From Prochlorococcus sp. AG-347-G22 (GTDB taxonomy: Bacteria; Cyanobacteriota; Cyanobacteriia; PCC-6307; Cyanobiaceae), in assembly GCA_003281635.1 (NCBI GenBank), contig QCBK01000011.1, positions 1 through 48,478 on the forward strand: DNA of 48,478 nt, in the 5' to 3' direction. The position numbers and the translations under genes are program-made. This document shows positions 20,088 through 31,488 of this stretch, one piece after another. The notes below the pieces were generated by a model, which was not told the DNA's origin, ran no database searches, and worked only from the letters and a program-made list of their open reading frames with translations. Each line of letters begins with the position of its first letter. The stretch's first letter is position 1.

Positions 20088-21137
20088 TTAAGAACACTGT
20101 TGAATTTTTTTTAAAGGCCTTTTAACTGAATCAAGGTTGATACCTTTTTTGATGGCAAGAATTATGCCTGCAGCTTCTAAATAATTATCCACTTCAAAAA
20201 GATTGGGATATTTATAAAACTCATTTGTCACTTTTAATGTATTTTGATTTTTTACAGAGATAATATTTAAACCCTTTTCAATACCTGCTAGCACTGCTTC
20301 TCCACCTAATGCACCATTAGGTACAACAATAGATTCAATTTGATCAGGGTGTAGCGAGATTGATTCATTTTTTGCAGGCAATTCAATAAGATCAGGTGAA
20401 TTGCTTAACCCAATCAGTACTGATGGTAAAAAGGTGTATCCTATTTCTTCTGCAGCTGCGCGAGGATCTAAATTTTCATTCAATGCAATTGGATTTAAAG
20501 CAGGTGCGTGAGCACAGGGAACTTTTAAAAATTTACTTATTAAATGACTTATAACTGCTTCGACTCCAGCAATAGGATCAACCCCTTTCCCCTCTCGATA
20601 GATATTTGTTTCTAAAAAATCTGGGGCATCTGGAAATTTTGCCACAATTGCTATTGCAGTAACTCCTTTTTCTATTAAACATTTTCCAGCATCGATTAGA
20701 GTCTCAGGATTTTCAATTGTGCCACTACTGATTTTTGAAGAAGCAGAATCAATAACTATGTTTAATGGCTTTTTTGTCATCACATAAGAATGAACACAAA
20801 TCCCTAAAGTAGAAACACATGCATCAGCAACTTGTAAATGTCTTACTAATATTTCTTTTTCAATTGCTGCATCAAAAATTATCCCAATTTTCTGTTGCCT
20901 TACACTTTTTAAAGCGATTTCTCCTTTCGCGAGTCGATCTAAACTATAACCCTCAACATAAAAAATATTTTTATCTTTTTCAGAAAGATTACCGCCATTC
21001 ATAACATTTGGATGAGTAATTAAACATCCACTTGCCGATGCTAGTAATTTAGCGGTAGGAAGTGCATCCCCTGCAAAACCCCCTACTTCACAACCAATAC
21101 CGGTTGGAACAATGAATATTGTTGGTGAATTTTCCAT
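20088..21137 (-). CDS. DUF3326 protein
   Basis: 349 residues matching the cyanobacterial and plant DUF3326 family: an opening Ile-Val-Pro-Thr-Gly-Ile-Gly-Cys-Glu-Val-Gly-Gly-Phe-Ala-Gly-Asp-Ala, a Thr-His-Pro-Asn-Val-Met-Asn-Gly-Gly block, and a late Val-Val-Pro-Asn-Gly-Ala-Leu-Gly-Gly. There is no signal peptide or membrane helix. Function is unknown; the Gly-rich loops suggest a nucleotide- or substrate-binding enzyme, but that is a guess. It lies 27 bases after the last gene of the atp/ferredoxin group and may be read from it. Confidence 0.8.
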   Translation of the reverse strand: MENSPTIFIVPTGIGCEVGGFAGDALPTAKLLASASGCLITHPNVMNGGNLSEKDKNIFYVEGYSLDRLAKGEIALKSVRQQKIGIIFDAAIEKEILVRHLQVADACVSTLGICVHSYVMTKKPLNIVIDSASSKISSGTIENPETLIDAGKCLIEKGVTAIAIVAKFPDAPDFLETNIYREGKGVDPIAGVEAVISHLISKFLKVPCAHAPALNPIALNENLDPRAAAEEIGYTFLPSVLIGLSNSPDLIELPAKNESISLHPDQIESIVVPNGALGGEAVLAGIEKGLNIISVKNQNTLKVTNEFYKYPNLFEVDNYLEAAGIILAIKKGINLDSVKRPLKKIQQCS

Positions 21138-21164
21138 TATTAAAAATATTTTAATTTATATTTT

Positions 21165-21356
21165 TTAATTAGCTAAGACAGCTTTAATTTTAAGTTTTTT
21201 TGTTCCAAAAGAGTCATTAGAATTTTGAATATCAACAATTGACCATCGAATTAAATCACCTTTTTTTTCTAAATTTGCAATGATAAATTCCCTTAAATTT
21301 TTTAATTTTATTGAAACTGGCCAATCTAAATAATAATCAATTGAACTTAATTTCAT
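21165..21356 (-). CDS. Small hypothetical protein coupled to ferredoxin
   Basis: 63 residues, not recognised. It starts with an ATGA overlap on the ferredoxin stop, which argues that it is a real, translationally coupled gene. The sequence looks like a compact alpha/beta domain (Tyr-Tyr-Leu-Asp-Trp-Pro-Val near 8-14, an Asn-Leu-Arg-Glu-Phe helix, Ile-Arg-Trp-Ser-Ile-Val-Asp-Ile, then a Lys-rich final strand). No cysteine or membrane segment. Confidence 0.65.
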   Translation of the reverse strand: MKLSSIDYYLDWPVSIKLKNLREFIIANLEKKGDLIRWSIVDIQNSNDSFGTKKLKIKAVLAN

Positions 21357-21679
21357 TTTTGATATTTACCAAATTGATCATTATATAAATCATCTTCAAC
21401 TTCTTTACCAATAACAATATTCAAATCCGACTTAGGATATGCCACACACAAAAGAGCAAAGCCCTTTTCCCTCAAATCATCATTTAATCCCATTGCATCT
21501 TCTTGATCTACAGATCCTTCCAATATCATGGATGCACAATCTGTACAAACTCCTGAGCAACAACTACTTGGTAAATCTATTCCATTCATTTTTGCTGCTG
21601 AAATGATATCTTGATCTTCAGAACATAAGAAACTTAAAGTCTTTTGCTCAAATTGAACTTTGATATTGTATTCAGGCAT
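21353..21679 (-). CDS. Plant-type [2Fe-2S] ferredoxin
   Basis: 108 residues with the canonical Cys40-x4-Cys45-x2-Cys48-x29-Cys78 ligands. The loop is Ser-Ser-Cys-Cys-Ser-Gly-Val-Cys-Thr-Asp-Cys, where photosynthetic PetF usually has Ser-Cys-Arg-Ala-Gly-Ala-Cys-Ser-Thr-Cys, and the C-terminus extends past the usual end. It is therefore a divergent ferredoxin, not obviously the main PSI acceptor. It sits 16 bases after atpG in the atp direction and is coupled to a 63-residue protein that may be its partner. Confidence 0.85.
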   Translation of the reverse strand: MPEYNIKVQFEQKTLSFLCSEDQDIISAAKMNGIDLPSSCCSGVCTDCASMILEGSVDQEDAMGLNDDLREKGFALLCVAYPKSDLNIVIGKEVEDDLYNDQFGKYQK

Positions 21680-21695
21680 ATCCTAAATCTTCTTC

Positions 21696-22646
21696 CTATA
21701 CTGCTGAACCTCCCACAACTTCTAAAATTTCTTGAGTAATAGCTGCTTGTCTAGCTTTGTTATAGGTTAGGTTTAAAGTACTTGCTAATTCTTTAGCATT
21801 ATCACTCGCATTATTCATGGCAGTCATCCTACAAGCAAGTTCTGAAGCTGCAGACTCTTGAAGAGCTCTTAGTACCTGATTCTGTAAATATAATGGTAAT
21901 AACGAATCTAATAATTGATCAGGACTTTGTTCAAAAACAATATCTGATGGCAACTTATCTGAATCGCTTTTTTCAATATTAGATTTTTCAACAATTAACT
22001 TACTATCTTTTGTAGTCAACCTAAAAATTTCATCGTTTTCCTCAGCAATCCCTTGAGGGTCAAGTGGCAATAAAGTTTGTACGACGGGAGCACAGCTAAC
22101 TAGGGTTATGAATTTCGTATAGATAATTTCTACTCTATCAGAATTTTCTGAAAGAAATTCAGCTAAAATTTCATTCGTAACTCCTTCTGAGTCCTTGACT
22201 GTGGGTACTTGTTCTAATTCTTTGAAAGTACTTTTAATTAAATATCTATCCTTTCTATTTTGAAAATATCCTATAGCTTTCTTCCCTACCAAAATTAAAT
22301 TTGGCTGATACCCTTGTTTGACTAATTCTGCGTATCTTATTTCTACCTTTTTTATTATATTTGTGTTGTAACCACCGCATAAACCTCTATCCGCAGTAAT
22401 ACAAACCAAAGTGATGTTCTTTACTTCTCTCTTAGATAATAGAGGAGAGTCGACAGCCTCAAATTGTACTCTAGATTGAATATTTTCTAAGACCCGTGCA
22501 AGTTTATCTGCAAAAGGTCTACTTTTGAGGACTTGATCTTGAGCCCTCCTAACTTTTGCAGCTGCAACAAGTCTCATGGCCTCCGTTATTTTTCTTGTAT
22601 TTTTAACGGAAACGATTCGATCTCTAATCTCTTTAAGATTTGCCAT
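21696..22646 (-). CDS. atpG: ATP synthase F1 subunit gamma
   Basis: 316 residues with the N-terminal Ile-Arg-Asp-Arg-Ile-x-[12 protein letters not shown] helix, [11 protein letters not shown], and the C-terminal [12 protein letters not shown]. Gamma is the rotating shaft inside the alpha/beta ring. The insertion around residues 195-235, typical of cyanobacteria and plastids, is present but lacks the redox cysteine pair of plants. Confidence 0.96.
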   Translation of the reverse strand: MANLKEIRDRIVSVKNTRKITEAMRLVAAAKVRRAQDQVLKSRPFADKLARVLENIQSRVQFEAVDSPLLSKREVKNITLVCITADRGLCGGYNTNIIKKVEIRYAELVKQGYQPNLILVGKKAIGYFQNRKDRYLIKSTFKELEQVPTVKDSEGVTNEILAEFLSENSDRVEIIYTKFITLVSCAPVVQTLLPLDPQGIAEENDEIFRLTTKDSKLIVEKSNIEKSDSDKLPSDIVFEQSPDQLLDSLLPLYLQNQVLRALQESAASELACRMTAMNNASDNAKELASTLNLTYNKARQAAITQEILEVVGGSAV

Positions 22647-22665
22647 GGTATCTCCTTAAATAAAT

Positions 22666-24195
<1,530 letters not shown>

Positions 24196-24213
24196 TTAAG
24201 GTTGATTTAAAAG

Positions 24214-24756
24214 TTACTTGGAAAGAGTTAAGCCAAGTTTTCTAATTTGTGAAGCAAGGGAAGCATCAATTACTTTTGATCCTACACTGGCGACGAAACC
24301 ACCAATAAGAGATGGGTCGATTTTAGTTACAAGTTCTAATTTTTCTGTTCCAGCAATATTGATGATCTTTTTGGTAATTAAACCTTTCTGTTCATCAGTA
24401 AGCTCGACTGCAGAAGTAACAGTTGCCAAAGCAATATTACTATTTTCTCTGTAAATCTCTAAAAACCTATCAAGAATTGCAGTAAGAATTCCAATTCTTT
24501 GCCTATCGGCCAATAATTTTAAGAAATTCAGTAAAGAAGAATTAACCTTATTTGAAAAAATTTCAATAATGATTTTCTTCTTAGCATCTGTCTCTAAAAT
24601 GGGAGAGGATAGTGCCTTCTCCAATTCAGGGGAATCATTTATTAATTCCAGGAGTTGTTTAACCTCAGAAACAATTTCTTCAGTTTGCGAATTTTCATTC
24701 ACTACTTGAAGTAATGCCTCTGCATATGGTGTAGTAACTGAATTTAAAAGTGGCAT
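24214..24756 (-). CDS. atpH: ATP synthase F1 subunit delta
   Basis: 180 residues of the OSCP/delta family: Pro-Tyr-Ala-Glu-Ala-Leu near the N-terminus and the C-terminal Asp-Pro-Ser-Leu-Ile-Gly-Gly-Phe-Val-Ala-Ser-Val-Gly-Ser-Lys-Val-Ile-Asp-Ala-Ser signature. It ties the peripheral stalk to the head. The start base overlaps the atpF stop by one base. Confidence 0.94.
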   Translation of the reverse strand: MPLLNSVTTPYAEALLQVVNENSQTEEIVSEVKQLLELINDSPELEKALSSPILETDAKKKIIIEIFSNKVNSSLLNFLKLLADRQRIGILTAILDRFLEIYRENSNIALATVTSAVELTDEQKGLITKKIINIAGTEKLELVTKIDPSLIGGFVASVGSKVIDASLASQIRKLGLTLSK

Positions 24757-25268
24757 TAGTTCACCTCAATATTATTAATTGATTGAGTTACCAAATTTTC
24801 TTGTGTTGTTTTATCAAGTCGATTTGGGAGAGAATCTAAAGCTTTCTTAATTGCCAGTTCAACAGCTTCTTTTCTAAGTTGAGAAATTGCTCTAGATGCT
24901 TCAGAGCTCTCATCAGAGATTGCACTTTGTTTAATTCGTGCCATCTCCTCTATCGCTTTTTTCTCACTTTCCATTCTGATTGATTCAGATCTTTTAAGAG
25001 AATCTGCTTTTATTTGAGAAGCTTTTTCTTCTGCTGAAGATAAGTCTTTCTTCGCCTTTTCTAAAGCTTTAGTTGCATTTAGGAGTCGATCTTCAGCATC
25101 TTTTAATTCAAGAAGGATACCTTCTCTCCTTTTTTGAAGCATTTTACCTAGGAAACCAGGCAAAAATTTATAAAGACCGAAAACTACTACAGCCCAATTA
25201 AGGACATTAGTTTCGAATAAATTGAAATTCAGTCCAAAACCTTCTGTAGCTAAAAGAGTTAAATTCAT
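24756..25268 (-). CDS. atpF: ATP synthase F0 subunit b
   Basis: 170 residues: one N-terminal membrane segment (about 20-42, Asn-Trp-Ala-Val-Val-Val-Phe-Gly-Leu) followed by a long charged helix rich in Glu, Lys and Ala, ending in a short domain that meets delta. This is the b subunit of the peripheral stalk. It overlaps the preceding b' gene by 4 bases. Confidence 0.92.
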   Translation of the reverse strand: MNLTLLATEGFGLNFNLFETNVLNWAVVVFGLYKFLPGFLGKMLQKRREGILLELKDAEDRLLNATKALEKAKKDLSSAEEKASQIKADSLKRSESIRMESEKKAIEEMARIKQSAISDESSEASRAISQLRKEAVELAIKKALDSLPNRLDKTTQENLVTQSINNIEVN

Positions 25269-25726
25269 TTTTCTAGAATCAATCTATTAACAATAAGTTC
25301 GCTTAGATCATCAGCCTGTTTAGAAAGTTGATCCCGAGCGGCAGATGTCTGACTTTCAATTTCTAGTCTTGCTTTTTCTTTTGAAGCATTTGCTTCATTA
25401 TTAGCAAGTTCTAGTGCTTCTTTATAGAGCTTGTCAGACTCATCCTCAGCTTCGCTCACAATTCTTTGGGCTTCTGTACGAGCACTTTGAAGCTGAGTTA
25501 ATAAATCAGCTTCTAATTTTTTAACCTCAGAAAGTTTATTTTTGGCCTCAATAATATTATTACTTACAAACTTTTCTCTTTTTTCTACAACATTGCCGAC
25601 AGGCTTAAAAAAGAGAGAATTTAATATGTAAGTAAGCGCAACTACTTGTATTGCCATTAGTGGCAAAGTGGCATTTATATCAAATAATCCACCTTCTGTA
25701 GCACCAAAAAAATTAAAGGCCAACAT
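25265..25726 (-). CDS. atpF2: ATP synthase F0 subunit b'
   Basis: 153 residues: an N-terminal membrane segment (about 18-40, ending at a Phe-Phe-Lys-Pro-Val-Gly motif) and a long amphipathic helix. Photosynthetic bacteria and cyanobacteria use a b/b' heterodimer instead of two b subunits; position between c and b identifies it. Also called atpG or atpX in cyanobacteria. Confidence 0.9.
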   Translation of the reverse strand: MLAFNFFGATEGGLFDINATLPLMAIQVVALTYILNSLFFKPVGNVVEKREKFVSNNIIEAKNKLSEVKKLEADLLTQLQSARTEAQRIVSEAEDESDKLYKEALELANNEANASKEKARLEIESQTSAARDQLSKQADDLSELIVNRLILEK

Positions 25727-25794
25727 ATGATTCAGTTGAAGTTAAAAAATTAAATTTAAATATTGCTAATAAGAATTAGAAGCAATATTAACTT

Positions 25795-26058
<264 letters not shown>

Positions 26059-26118
26059 TTAATACTTGTGATAATCTTTGTTGTCATACACGCTTGGACA
26101 TCCTTTGTATTAAGAATG

Positions 26119-26137
26119 GGTCTGATATTTTCAGACC
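26119..26137 (-). promoter_or_regulatory. Stem-loop in the atpB-atpE spacer
   Basis: GGTCTGA (26119-26125) and TCAGACC (26131-26137) form a perfect 7-bp stem with a 5-base loop in the message between atpB and atpE. There is no T-run after it in either direction, so it is not a normal terminator. An RNase processing or 5'-end stabiliser that raises the level of the c-subunit message would fit the high c-ring stoichiometry; this is inference. Confidence 0.5.
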
Positions 26138-26203
26138 TACGCGATAGATATTTTGCCAGATTACAGACCCTTTGTAAAAGCATCTGAATGAATTGGAAGA
26201 CAG

Positions 26204-26929
26204 CTAATGATGTTCTTCAACAGCTTCTCCAATGTAGTAGGCCGCTAAAGTTGCGAAAATCAATGCCTGAATTGCACTAGTAAATAATCCAAGGAACATA
26301 ACAGGTATTGGGAGAATTAGCGGAACTAAAAAGACTAGAACACCAACAACAAGTTCATCAGCCAAAATATTGCCAAATAGCCTGAAAGAGAGTGATAAAG
26401 GTTTCGTAAAGTCCTCTAGAATTTTAAAAGGAAGCATAATCGGAGTTGGGTGAACATAGTATTCGAAGTATCTCCAACCCTTATTGCTTAAACCAGCATA
26501 GAAATAAGAAAGTGAAACCAATAAAGCCAAGGCTATAGTTGTATTGATATCTGCAGTAGGTGCTCCCAATTCTCCACTTGGTAACTTAATCAATCTCCAA
26601 GGAATTAAAGCCCCTCCCCAATTGCTAACAAATACAAATAAAAATAAAGTCCCTATAAATGGCATCCAATCTCTATAAACTTTTTCACCTATTTGCGTTC
26701 TGGCAAGATCTCTTATGTAATCCCAGAGGAACTCAAGCAGGTTTTGAAGGCCTTTAGGATCATTTTCCATTTTTTTAGTTCCTAAAGAAATAAAAACTAA
26801 TAACGCTCCTAATAAAATCCAAGATGTTAAAAATACCTGCCCATGAAGTCTGATATTTCCAATTTGCCAATAAAGATGTTGACCAACTTCTAATGCTGCA
26901 AAATTTGTTAGCAAGGAATTAAAAAACAT
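26204..26929 (-). CDS. atpB: ATP synthase F0 subunit a
   Basis: 241 residues, about five or six membrane helices. The essential Arg lies in [16 protein letters not shown], and the final helix is [13 protein letters not shown]. It provides the proton half-channels against the c ring. It follows atp1 after 22 bases. Confidence 0.97.
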   Translation of the reverse strand: MFFNSLLTNFAALEVGQHLYWQIGNIRLHGQVFLTSWILLGALLVFISLGTKKMENDPKGLQNLLEFLWDYIRDLARTQIGEKVYRDWMPFIGTLFLFVFVSNWGGALIPWRLIKLPSGELGAPTADINTTIALALLVSLSYFYAGLSNKGWRYFEYYVHPTPIMLPFKILEDFTKPLSLSFRLFGNILADELVVGVLVFLVPLILPIPVMFLGLFTSAIQALIFATLAAYYIGEAVEEHH

Positions 26930-26951
26930 TTGTTTTGAATAAAAAAATAAC

Positions 26952-27428
26952 TTAAGAACGTGAAAAATAAAGAATGAGTGAAGGCTTATAAATGAAAAAA
27001 CCTATCATCGCAGGAAAAATATCCAAAGATCCTAGCTTGCTCGCAAAAATAAAGAGGCAAACTGGAACTAATAGTTGCAATTTTGATACACCAGATGATT
27101 CTTTACCAAGTTTTCTTATACTTTTGGCAAGCAAACGTAGATAAAAAATACCGGCAATTGCACCTATAAAAATACTAAAACCAAAAGTAAATCCTAGAAA
27201 AATTCCACTTATTGACGCTAATAAAATAGAAACAATAAAAGTAATTCCAAAAATTGTTAATTGCAATTTTGTGTATTCATCATTTTGGGAAAACAAATGA
27301 TCTAATTGATTGGCAATGCCAAATTTACTTTCTTTGATGATCGAATTATTCAGGGCTTGGGGAAATTGAACATTCTCATCAGAAGAATGCTCAAGTTTTT
27401 TTCTATTTGAGTCCACCGATGTGAACAT
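26952..27428 (-). CDS. atpI: ATP synthase accessory protein Atp1 (AtpI-like)
   Basis: 158 residues with about four membrane segments after a polar 55-residue N-terminus (one begins near Leu-Thr-Ile-Phe-Gly-Ile-Thr-Phe). It is the first gene of the main atp operon, the place of atpI/atp1 in cyanobacteria. AtpI helps build or stabilise the c ring and may affect Mg2+ supply. Identity rests on length, topology and position more than on motifs. A TTG or later start is possible. Confidence 0.82.
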   Translation of the reverse strand: MFTSVDSNRKKLEHSSDENVQFPQALNNSIIKESKFGIANQLDHLFSQNDEYTKLQLTIFGITFIVSILLASISGIFLGFTFGFSIFIGAIAGIFYLRLLAKSIRKLGKESSGVSKLQLLVPVCLFIFASKLGSLDIFPAMIGFFIYKPSLILYFSRS

Positions 27429-27438
27429 AGTTTAGAAA

Positions 27439-27496
27439 CCCCTCTGAATGGTTTTAAGTAAGTATATAAACTCAGGGAATCTATCACGGAGAGGGG
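27439..27496 (-). promoter_or_regulatory. Inverted repeat in the atp operon leader
   Basis: CCCCTCT (27439-27445) and AGAGGGG (27490-27496) are perfect complements 44 bases apart, in the 267-base divergent gap between atp1 and ftsW, just upstream of the atp1 start. In the atp transcript they could close a leader stem. They are GC-only islands in very AT-rich DNA. The remainder of the gap holds A/T runs suitable for promoters of both operons but nothing specific. Confidence 0.4.
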
Positions 27497-27695
27497 CCTT
27501 TTAGCTAGTTTTTTTTTATAAAAAATTAATTCTTAAGATTTATGGTTAATCTGTAGGCCATTTTTTAATTTTTTCTTAAAAATAAAAATTGATGAAAAGT
27601 CATCTTTTTTAATTGCGTTAACACTTTAAAACGTTAATAAAAGACTTGGCAAAATCTCAATTAAACGTCTCAATAGTAAATATACATCTAAAAAA

Positions 27696-28931
27696 TTGGA
27701 GATAAGTCAAGAAAAAATAAAATATAAAAGAATTTCTAAAAGAAATAAAACCTTTAGTTCTAATTACAAAAAAAATTTCAGCAGCTTAACAGAGTCTATA
27801 TTTCCCTTACCTTGGGCGATATGGCCTTTTGAAGCAAAAATCCTCATTGTCATCTTTGGAATTTGGTCAATATTAGGAATATGCATACTCGGATCATCAA
27901 GTTGGTGGGTGGCAAGTAGGGAAATGGGAAATTGGGCTTACTTTTTAAAAAAACAAATCATTTGGACAATTCCAGGAATTGGTCTATTTTATTTCGTACT
28001 TAATACAAACATTAGAAATCTTTTAAAGTTTTCAAGAATTATTTTTTATATTTTATTCTTTTTGATTTTCCTTACCAATCTTACTGGAATTACAGTTAAT
28101 GGATCCTCAAGATGGCTAGTGCTTGGCAATTTACGTCTGCAGCCATCTGAATTGATTAAGCCTTTTCTAATTCTAGAAGCTTCTAATCTTTTCGCACATT
28201 GGAATCTAGTAAAGAACGATAAAAAATTAATTTCAGTTATAACCTTTGGTTTATTAATTTTATTAATACTTAAACAGCCTAATTTAAGTACTGCATCATT
28301 AACTGGAATTCTTCTTTGGGTAATGGGTTTATGTGGAGGAATAAAACTTAGCTCTCTTTTCTCATTTGCTTCAATAGGATTAATTACTGGATTTATCAGC
28401 ATCCTTAATAACGAATATCAAAAACTGAGAGTTACTTCATTTATAAATCCTTGGAAAGATCAACAAGAAAATGGATTTCAATTGGTTCAAAGTTTATTAG
28501 CTATAGGTTCAGGTGGTCTATTTGGCCAAGGTTTCGGACTGTCGATACAAAAATTACAGTATCTGCCGTTCATGTATACAGATTTTATTTTTGCCATTTT
28601 TGCGGAAGAATTTGGTTTTTTGGGGTGTACTTTATTCTTAGGATTTTTAGCAGTATTCTCTTATATAAGCCTAAGAATCAGTCTTAAGTGCAGGAACAAT
28701 TATACAAAATTAGTTGCTATCGGATGTGGTGTGTTATTGACAGGTCAATCAATAATGCATATTGCTGTAGCAACAGGTTCAATGCCTACTACAGGGTTAC
28801 CACTTCCTTTCATTAGTTATGGTGGCAATTCATTAATAGCGTCTTTTTTTATTGCAGGGATGTTAGTTAGATGTTCATTAGAGTCAACAGGATTCATTGG
28901 TATGATTAGTACACGAAAGACTCTTAATTAG
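27696..28931 (+). CDS. ftsW: Cell division protein FtsW (SEDS glycosyltransferase)
   Basis: 411 residues with about ten membrane helices. SEDS-family motifs include Asn-Gly-Ser-Ser-Arg-Trp-Leu near 133, Gln-Pro-Ser-Glu-Leu-Ile-Lys, Lys-Gln-Pro-Asn-Leu-Ser-Thr, Gly-Gly-Leu-Phe-Gly-Gln-Gly-Phe-Gly, and a late Pro-Thr-Thr-Gly-Leu-Pro-Leu-Pro-Phe-Ile-Ser-Tyr-Gly-Gly. It polymerises septal peptidoglycan with its partner transpeptidase. The start is a TTG; no ATG or GTG lies in frame before the first helix. RodA is an alternative, but the polar N-terminus favours FtsW. Confidence 0.9.
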   Translation: MEISQEKIKYKRISKRNKTFSSNYKKNFSSLTESIFPLPWAIWPFEAKILIVIFGIWSILGICILGSSSWWVASREMGNWAYFLKKQIIWTIPGIGLFYFVLNTNIRNLLKFSRIIFYILFFLIFLTNLTGITVNGSSRWLVLGNLRLQPSELIKPFLILEASNLFAHWNLVKNDKKLISVITFGLLILLILKQPNLSTASLTGILLWVMGLCGGIKLSSLFSFASIGLITGFISILNNEYQKLRVTSFINPWKDQQENGFQLVQSLLAIGSGGLFGQGFGLSIQKLQYLPFMYTDFIFAIFAEEFGFLGCTLFLGFLAVFSYISLRISLKCRNNYTKLVAIGCGVLLTGQSIMHIAVATGSMPTTGLPLPFISYGGNSLIASFFIAGMLVRCSLESTGFIGMISTRKTLN

Positions 28932-29020
28932 TTAGAATTTAAAGGATTAAATCCAAGCTATCGAATCATTTAATTTAGTTATTTCAGAATTATCTCAAAA
29001 GGGTAATCTGCTTATGCAGA

Positions 29021-29671
29021 ATGGTCTTAGTAGTCCTGGTCCATTTACAATTTTTTTTGGTTTTCAGCGCAGGACTTTTAACAAGTCTTGGGCCATGTTC
29101 ATTATCATTACTTCCAGTGACAATTGCTTATATAGGTGGAACAGAGAAAAATAAATTTAAACTGATTAGTTTTTCAGGAGGTGTAGTTTTTTCGCTTGTT
29201 GCACTGGGAGCTGCGAGTGGATTCTTAGGTAAATTATATGGGCAAATTCCATCTTATTACACTTCATTTGTTGCCCTAATAGCAATAATAATGGGTTTAA
29301 ATTTATTAGGAATTCTAAAGTTTCAGTTTCCGAATGGACCTGATATCAAAATAATTGAAGATAAAATACCAACATTTATAGCGCCTTTTGCCATAGGGAC
29401 TACTTTTGGACTAGCTTCTTCACCTTGCATTACTCCAGTTTTAGCAACTCTTTTGGCTTGGGTATCGCAAGCTAAAAACCCGATAATATCTATTATTTTT
29501 TTATTTTTCTTTGGGATAGGTCAAGTAACTCCATTAATCATTGCAGGAGCTACTGCAGAAAACTTAAAGCAATTTTTAGCTCTTAGAAAATTTAGTCAAA
29601 TAATTCCCACTTTAAGTGGGATATTTTTAATTTCCCTAGGGTTATTAAATTTATTTTCAAATTGGATTTAA
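29021..29671 (+). CDS. ccdA: Cytochrome c biogenesis protein CcdA, likely frameshifted near the start
   Basis: 216 residues, six membrane helices. The two redox cysteines lie in Ser-Leu-Gly-Pro-Cys-Ser-Leu-Ser-Leu-Leu-Pro and Ser-Ser-Pro-Cys-Ile-Thr-Pro. CcdA carries reducing power across the thylakoid membrane to keep apocytochrome heme sites reduced (system II). The first ten residues of this frame look artificial. A second frame, open from 28951 with ATG at 29014 and an AAAGGG ribosome site, encodes a family-like N-terminus (Ser-Glu-Leu-Ser-Gln-Lys-Gly-Asn-Leu-Leu) that would join this frame if the T8 run at 29051-29058 were T7. Translation from 29021 may still give a working protein. Confidence 0.85.
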   Translation: MVLVVLVHLQFFLVFSAGLLTSLGPCSLSLLPVTIAYIGGTEKNKFKLISFSGGVVFSLVALGAASGFLGKLYGQIPSYYTSFVALIAIIMGLNLLGILKFQFPNGPDIKIIEDKIPTFIAPFAIGTTFGLASSPCITPVLATLLAWVSQAKNPIISIIFLFFFGIGQVTPLIIAGATAENLKQFLALRKFSQIIPTLSGIFLISLGLLNLFSNWI

Positions 29672-30958
29672 ATGATTGTTTTTAAGAATCTAATTTTAAA
29701 AATATCAAGTTTAAGATTCGCCATATCACTGATAATCTTCATTGCTATTGCCAGTGGAGTGGGTACTTTTATACCTCAAGGTAGTAATAATAAATTCTAT
29801 ATTGATAATTTCGATAGAGCTCCCATTTTTGGATTTTTAGATGGAGAAAAAGTCTTAAAACTTCAATTGGATCATATTTATACAAGCTTTTGGTTTTTAT
29901 TTACATTAATTCTTCTTTGCATTTCTCTGGCAGCTTGTAGTTTCAGGAGGCAAATTCCTTCATTAAAAGCTTCATTAAAATGGATTGAATATAAGAGCGA
30001 AAAAAAATTTAGCAAACTGCAACTAACTACAAGTCATCCAATCAATCAAGATGGAGAACATATATCAAAAGTAGATTTATTACTTAAAAAAAAAGGATGG
30101 AAAACATGCAAATTTAATAGTCATATTTCTGCAAGAAAGGGGTTAATTGGAAAAATCGGTCCTTTAGTTGTACATATCGGATTAATAATCTTACTTATAG
30201 GTTCAGCATATGGAAGTTTTACAAGTCAATCAAAAGAACAATATTTACTGCCTGGAGAAACTTTAGATCTTGTTAATGAGAGCACAAACTCAAAAGCCAA
30301 TGTAAAATTAGTCGATTTTTCTATAGAACGAGAAAGTAATGGTGTGCCGAAACAGTTTATTTCAAAATTAAATTTTTCTTCTGAAGATCTAAATTTAAAT
30401 GAAATCAAAACAACCAAAGTTAATCACCCGATCAGGTTTAAAGGATTAACTATTTATCAAGCAGATTGGGCAATATCAAATGTTGTTTTAGAAATAGATA
30501 ATATCCTTTATCAATTACAATTAAAGGAGATTCCAGAAATCGGAAATCAAGTTTGGGGAGTTTTAGTTGAATTAGGATCGGAGACTAAAAAAAATTTCCT
30601 TCTAACAATAGATAATGAAAATGGCCCACTTAAAATTTCGAATATAGAAAATTTTTCCGGGAATAATCTCTATATCAATGACGATCCTTTAGAAGTCAAC
30701 TCTTCAAAAGTATCTCTGAAAAAAATAATCCCAAGCAGTGGATTAATAATTAAAAATGATCCGTCTATACCATTTATTTACTTTTCTTTTATCTTAATAA
30801 TTTTTGGGACGATAATAAGTCTTATACCAACTAACCAATTATGGATTCTGGTAAATGAAGAATCACAAAAGTTATCTATTGGAGGCCTTAGTAATAAAAA
30901 TCTAGTTGGTTTTAAAAAAGAATTTTTTAAATTATCAGACGAAATAAAAAATTTTTAA
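29672..30958 (+). CDS. ccs1: Cytochrome c biogenesis protein Ccs1 (ResB)
   Basis: 428 residues of the ResB family: an N-terminal helix with [15 protein letters not shown], further helices near 70-90 and 165-185 (Gly-Pro-Leu-Val-Val-His-Ile-Gly-Leu), a large lumenal domain with Gly-Leu-Thr-Ile-Tyr-Gln-Ala-Asp-Trp, and a last helix near 365-385. With CcsA it delivers heme to apocytochromes c. Its ATG directly follows the ccdA stop, so the pair acts as one unit. It overlaps the queF stop by 4 bases, tail to tail. Confidence 0.92.
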   Translation: MIVFKNLILKISSLRFAISLIIFIAIASGVGTFIPQGSNNKFYIDNFDRAPIFGFLDGEKVLKLQLDHIYTSFWFLFTLILLCISLAACSFRRQIPSLKASLKWIEYKSEKKFSKLQLTTSHPINQDGEHISKVDLLLKKKGWKTCKFNSHISARKGLIGKIGPLVVHIGLIILLIGSAYGSFTSQSKEQYLLPGETLDLVNESTNSKANVKLVDFSIERESNGVPKQFISKLNFSSEDLNLNEIKTTKVNHPIRFKGLTIYQADWAISNVVLEIDNILYQLQLKEIPEIGNQVWGVLVELGSETKKNFLLTIDNENGPLKISNIENFSGNNLYINDDPLEVNSSKVSLKKIIPSSGLIIKNDPSIPFIYFSFILIIFGTIISLIPTNQLWILVNEESQKLSIGGLSNKNLVGFKKEFFKLSDEIKNF

Positions 30959-31365
30959 TTTCTTTTCTGCCCACTAAAAATATCTAACTGCATAGAAACA
31001 TTCCCTCTGGGGTTAAATGCAGCATTTAAATGTATCCAGTGAGGTGTACCTTCATTCACTAAATCATCCATAATTCTATTCACAACTTCCTCATGTGATA
31101 TTTTTATATCCCTAAAATTATTAATATAAAGCTTTAAAGACTTCAACTCATAGACTTTTAAATTAGGTTGATAAATAATATTGAGCTTTGCAAAATCTGG
31201 ATAACCGGAAAAAGGGCACTTACATGTGAATTCAGGTAACTGAATAGAAATTTCATAAATTCTTTTCTTATTTGGATTATCGAAACAAATTATTTTTGAT
31301 TCTTCAATAATTCTTTCACCATATAGCGGTCTTTGAGTCGAATCTTCTAATTTAGCTGTACTCAT
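30955..31365 (-). CDS. queF: QueF, NADPH-dependent preQ0 reductase
   Basis: 136 residues of the short, unimodular QueF type. The catalytic Cys50 lies in [11 protein letters not shown]57, followed by Glu-Leu-Lys-Ser-Leu-Lys-Leu-Tyr. It reduces 7-cyano-7-deazaguanine to preQ1 for the queuosine base of tRNA. Stand-alone. Confidence 0.94.
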   Translation of the reverse strand: MSTAKLEDSTQRPLYGERIIEESKIICFDNPNKKRIYEISIQLPEFTCKCPFSGYPDFAKLNIIYQPNLKVYELKSLKLYINNFRDIKISHEEVVNRIMDDLVNEGTPHWIHLNAAFNPRGNVSMQLDIFSGQKRN

Positions 31366-31488
31366 TTTTAGTAGAACTTTTTTACTAAACCTATATAAAA
31401 ACTATATATAAAGATAAAAATTCGCAAAAGTATCAACAAATATAAGTATTACAATTGACTAAGTCAAAAGATGTTAAATCTTATTTTT

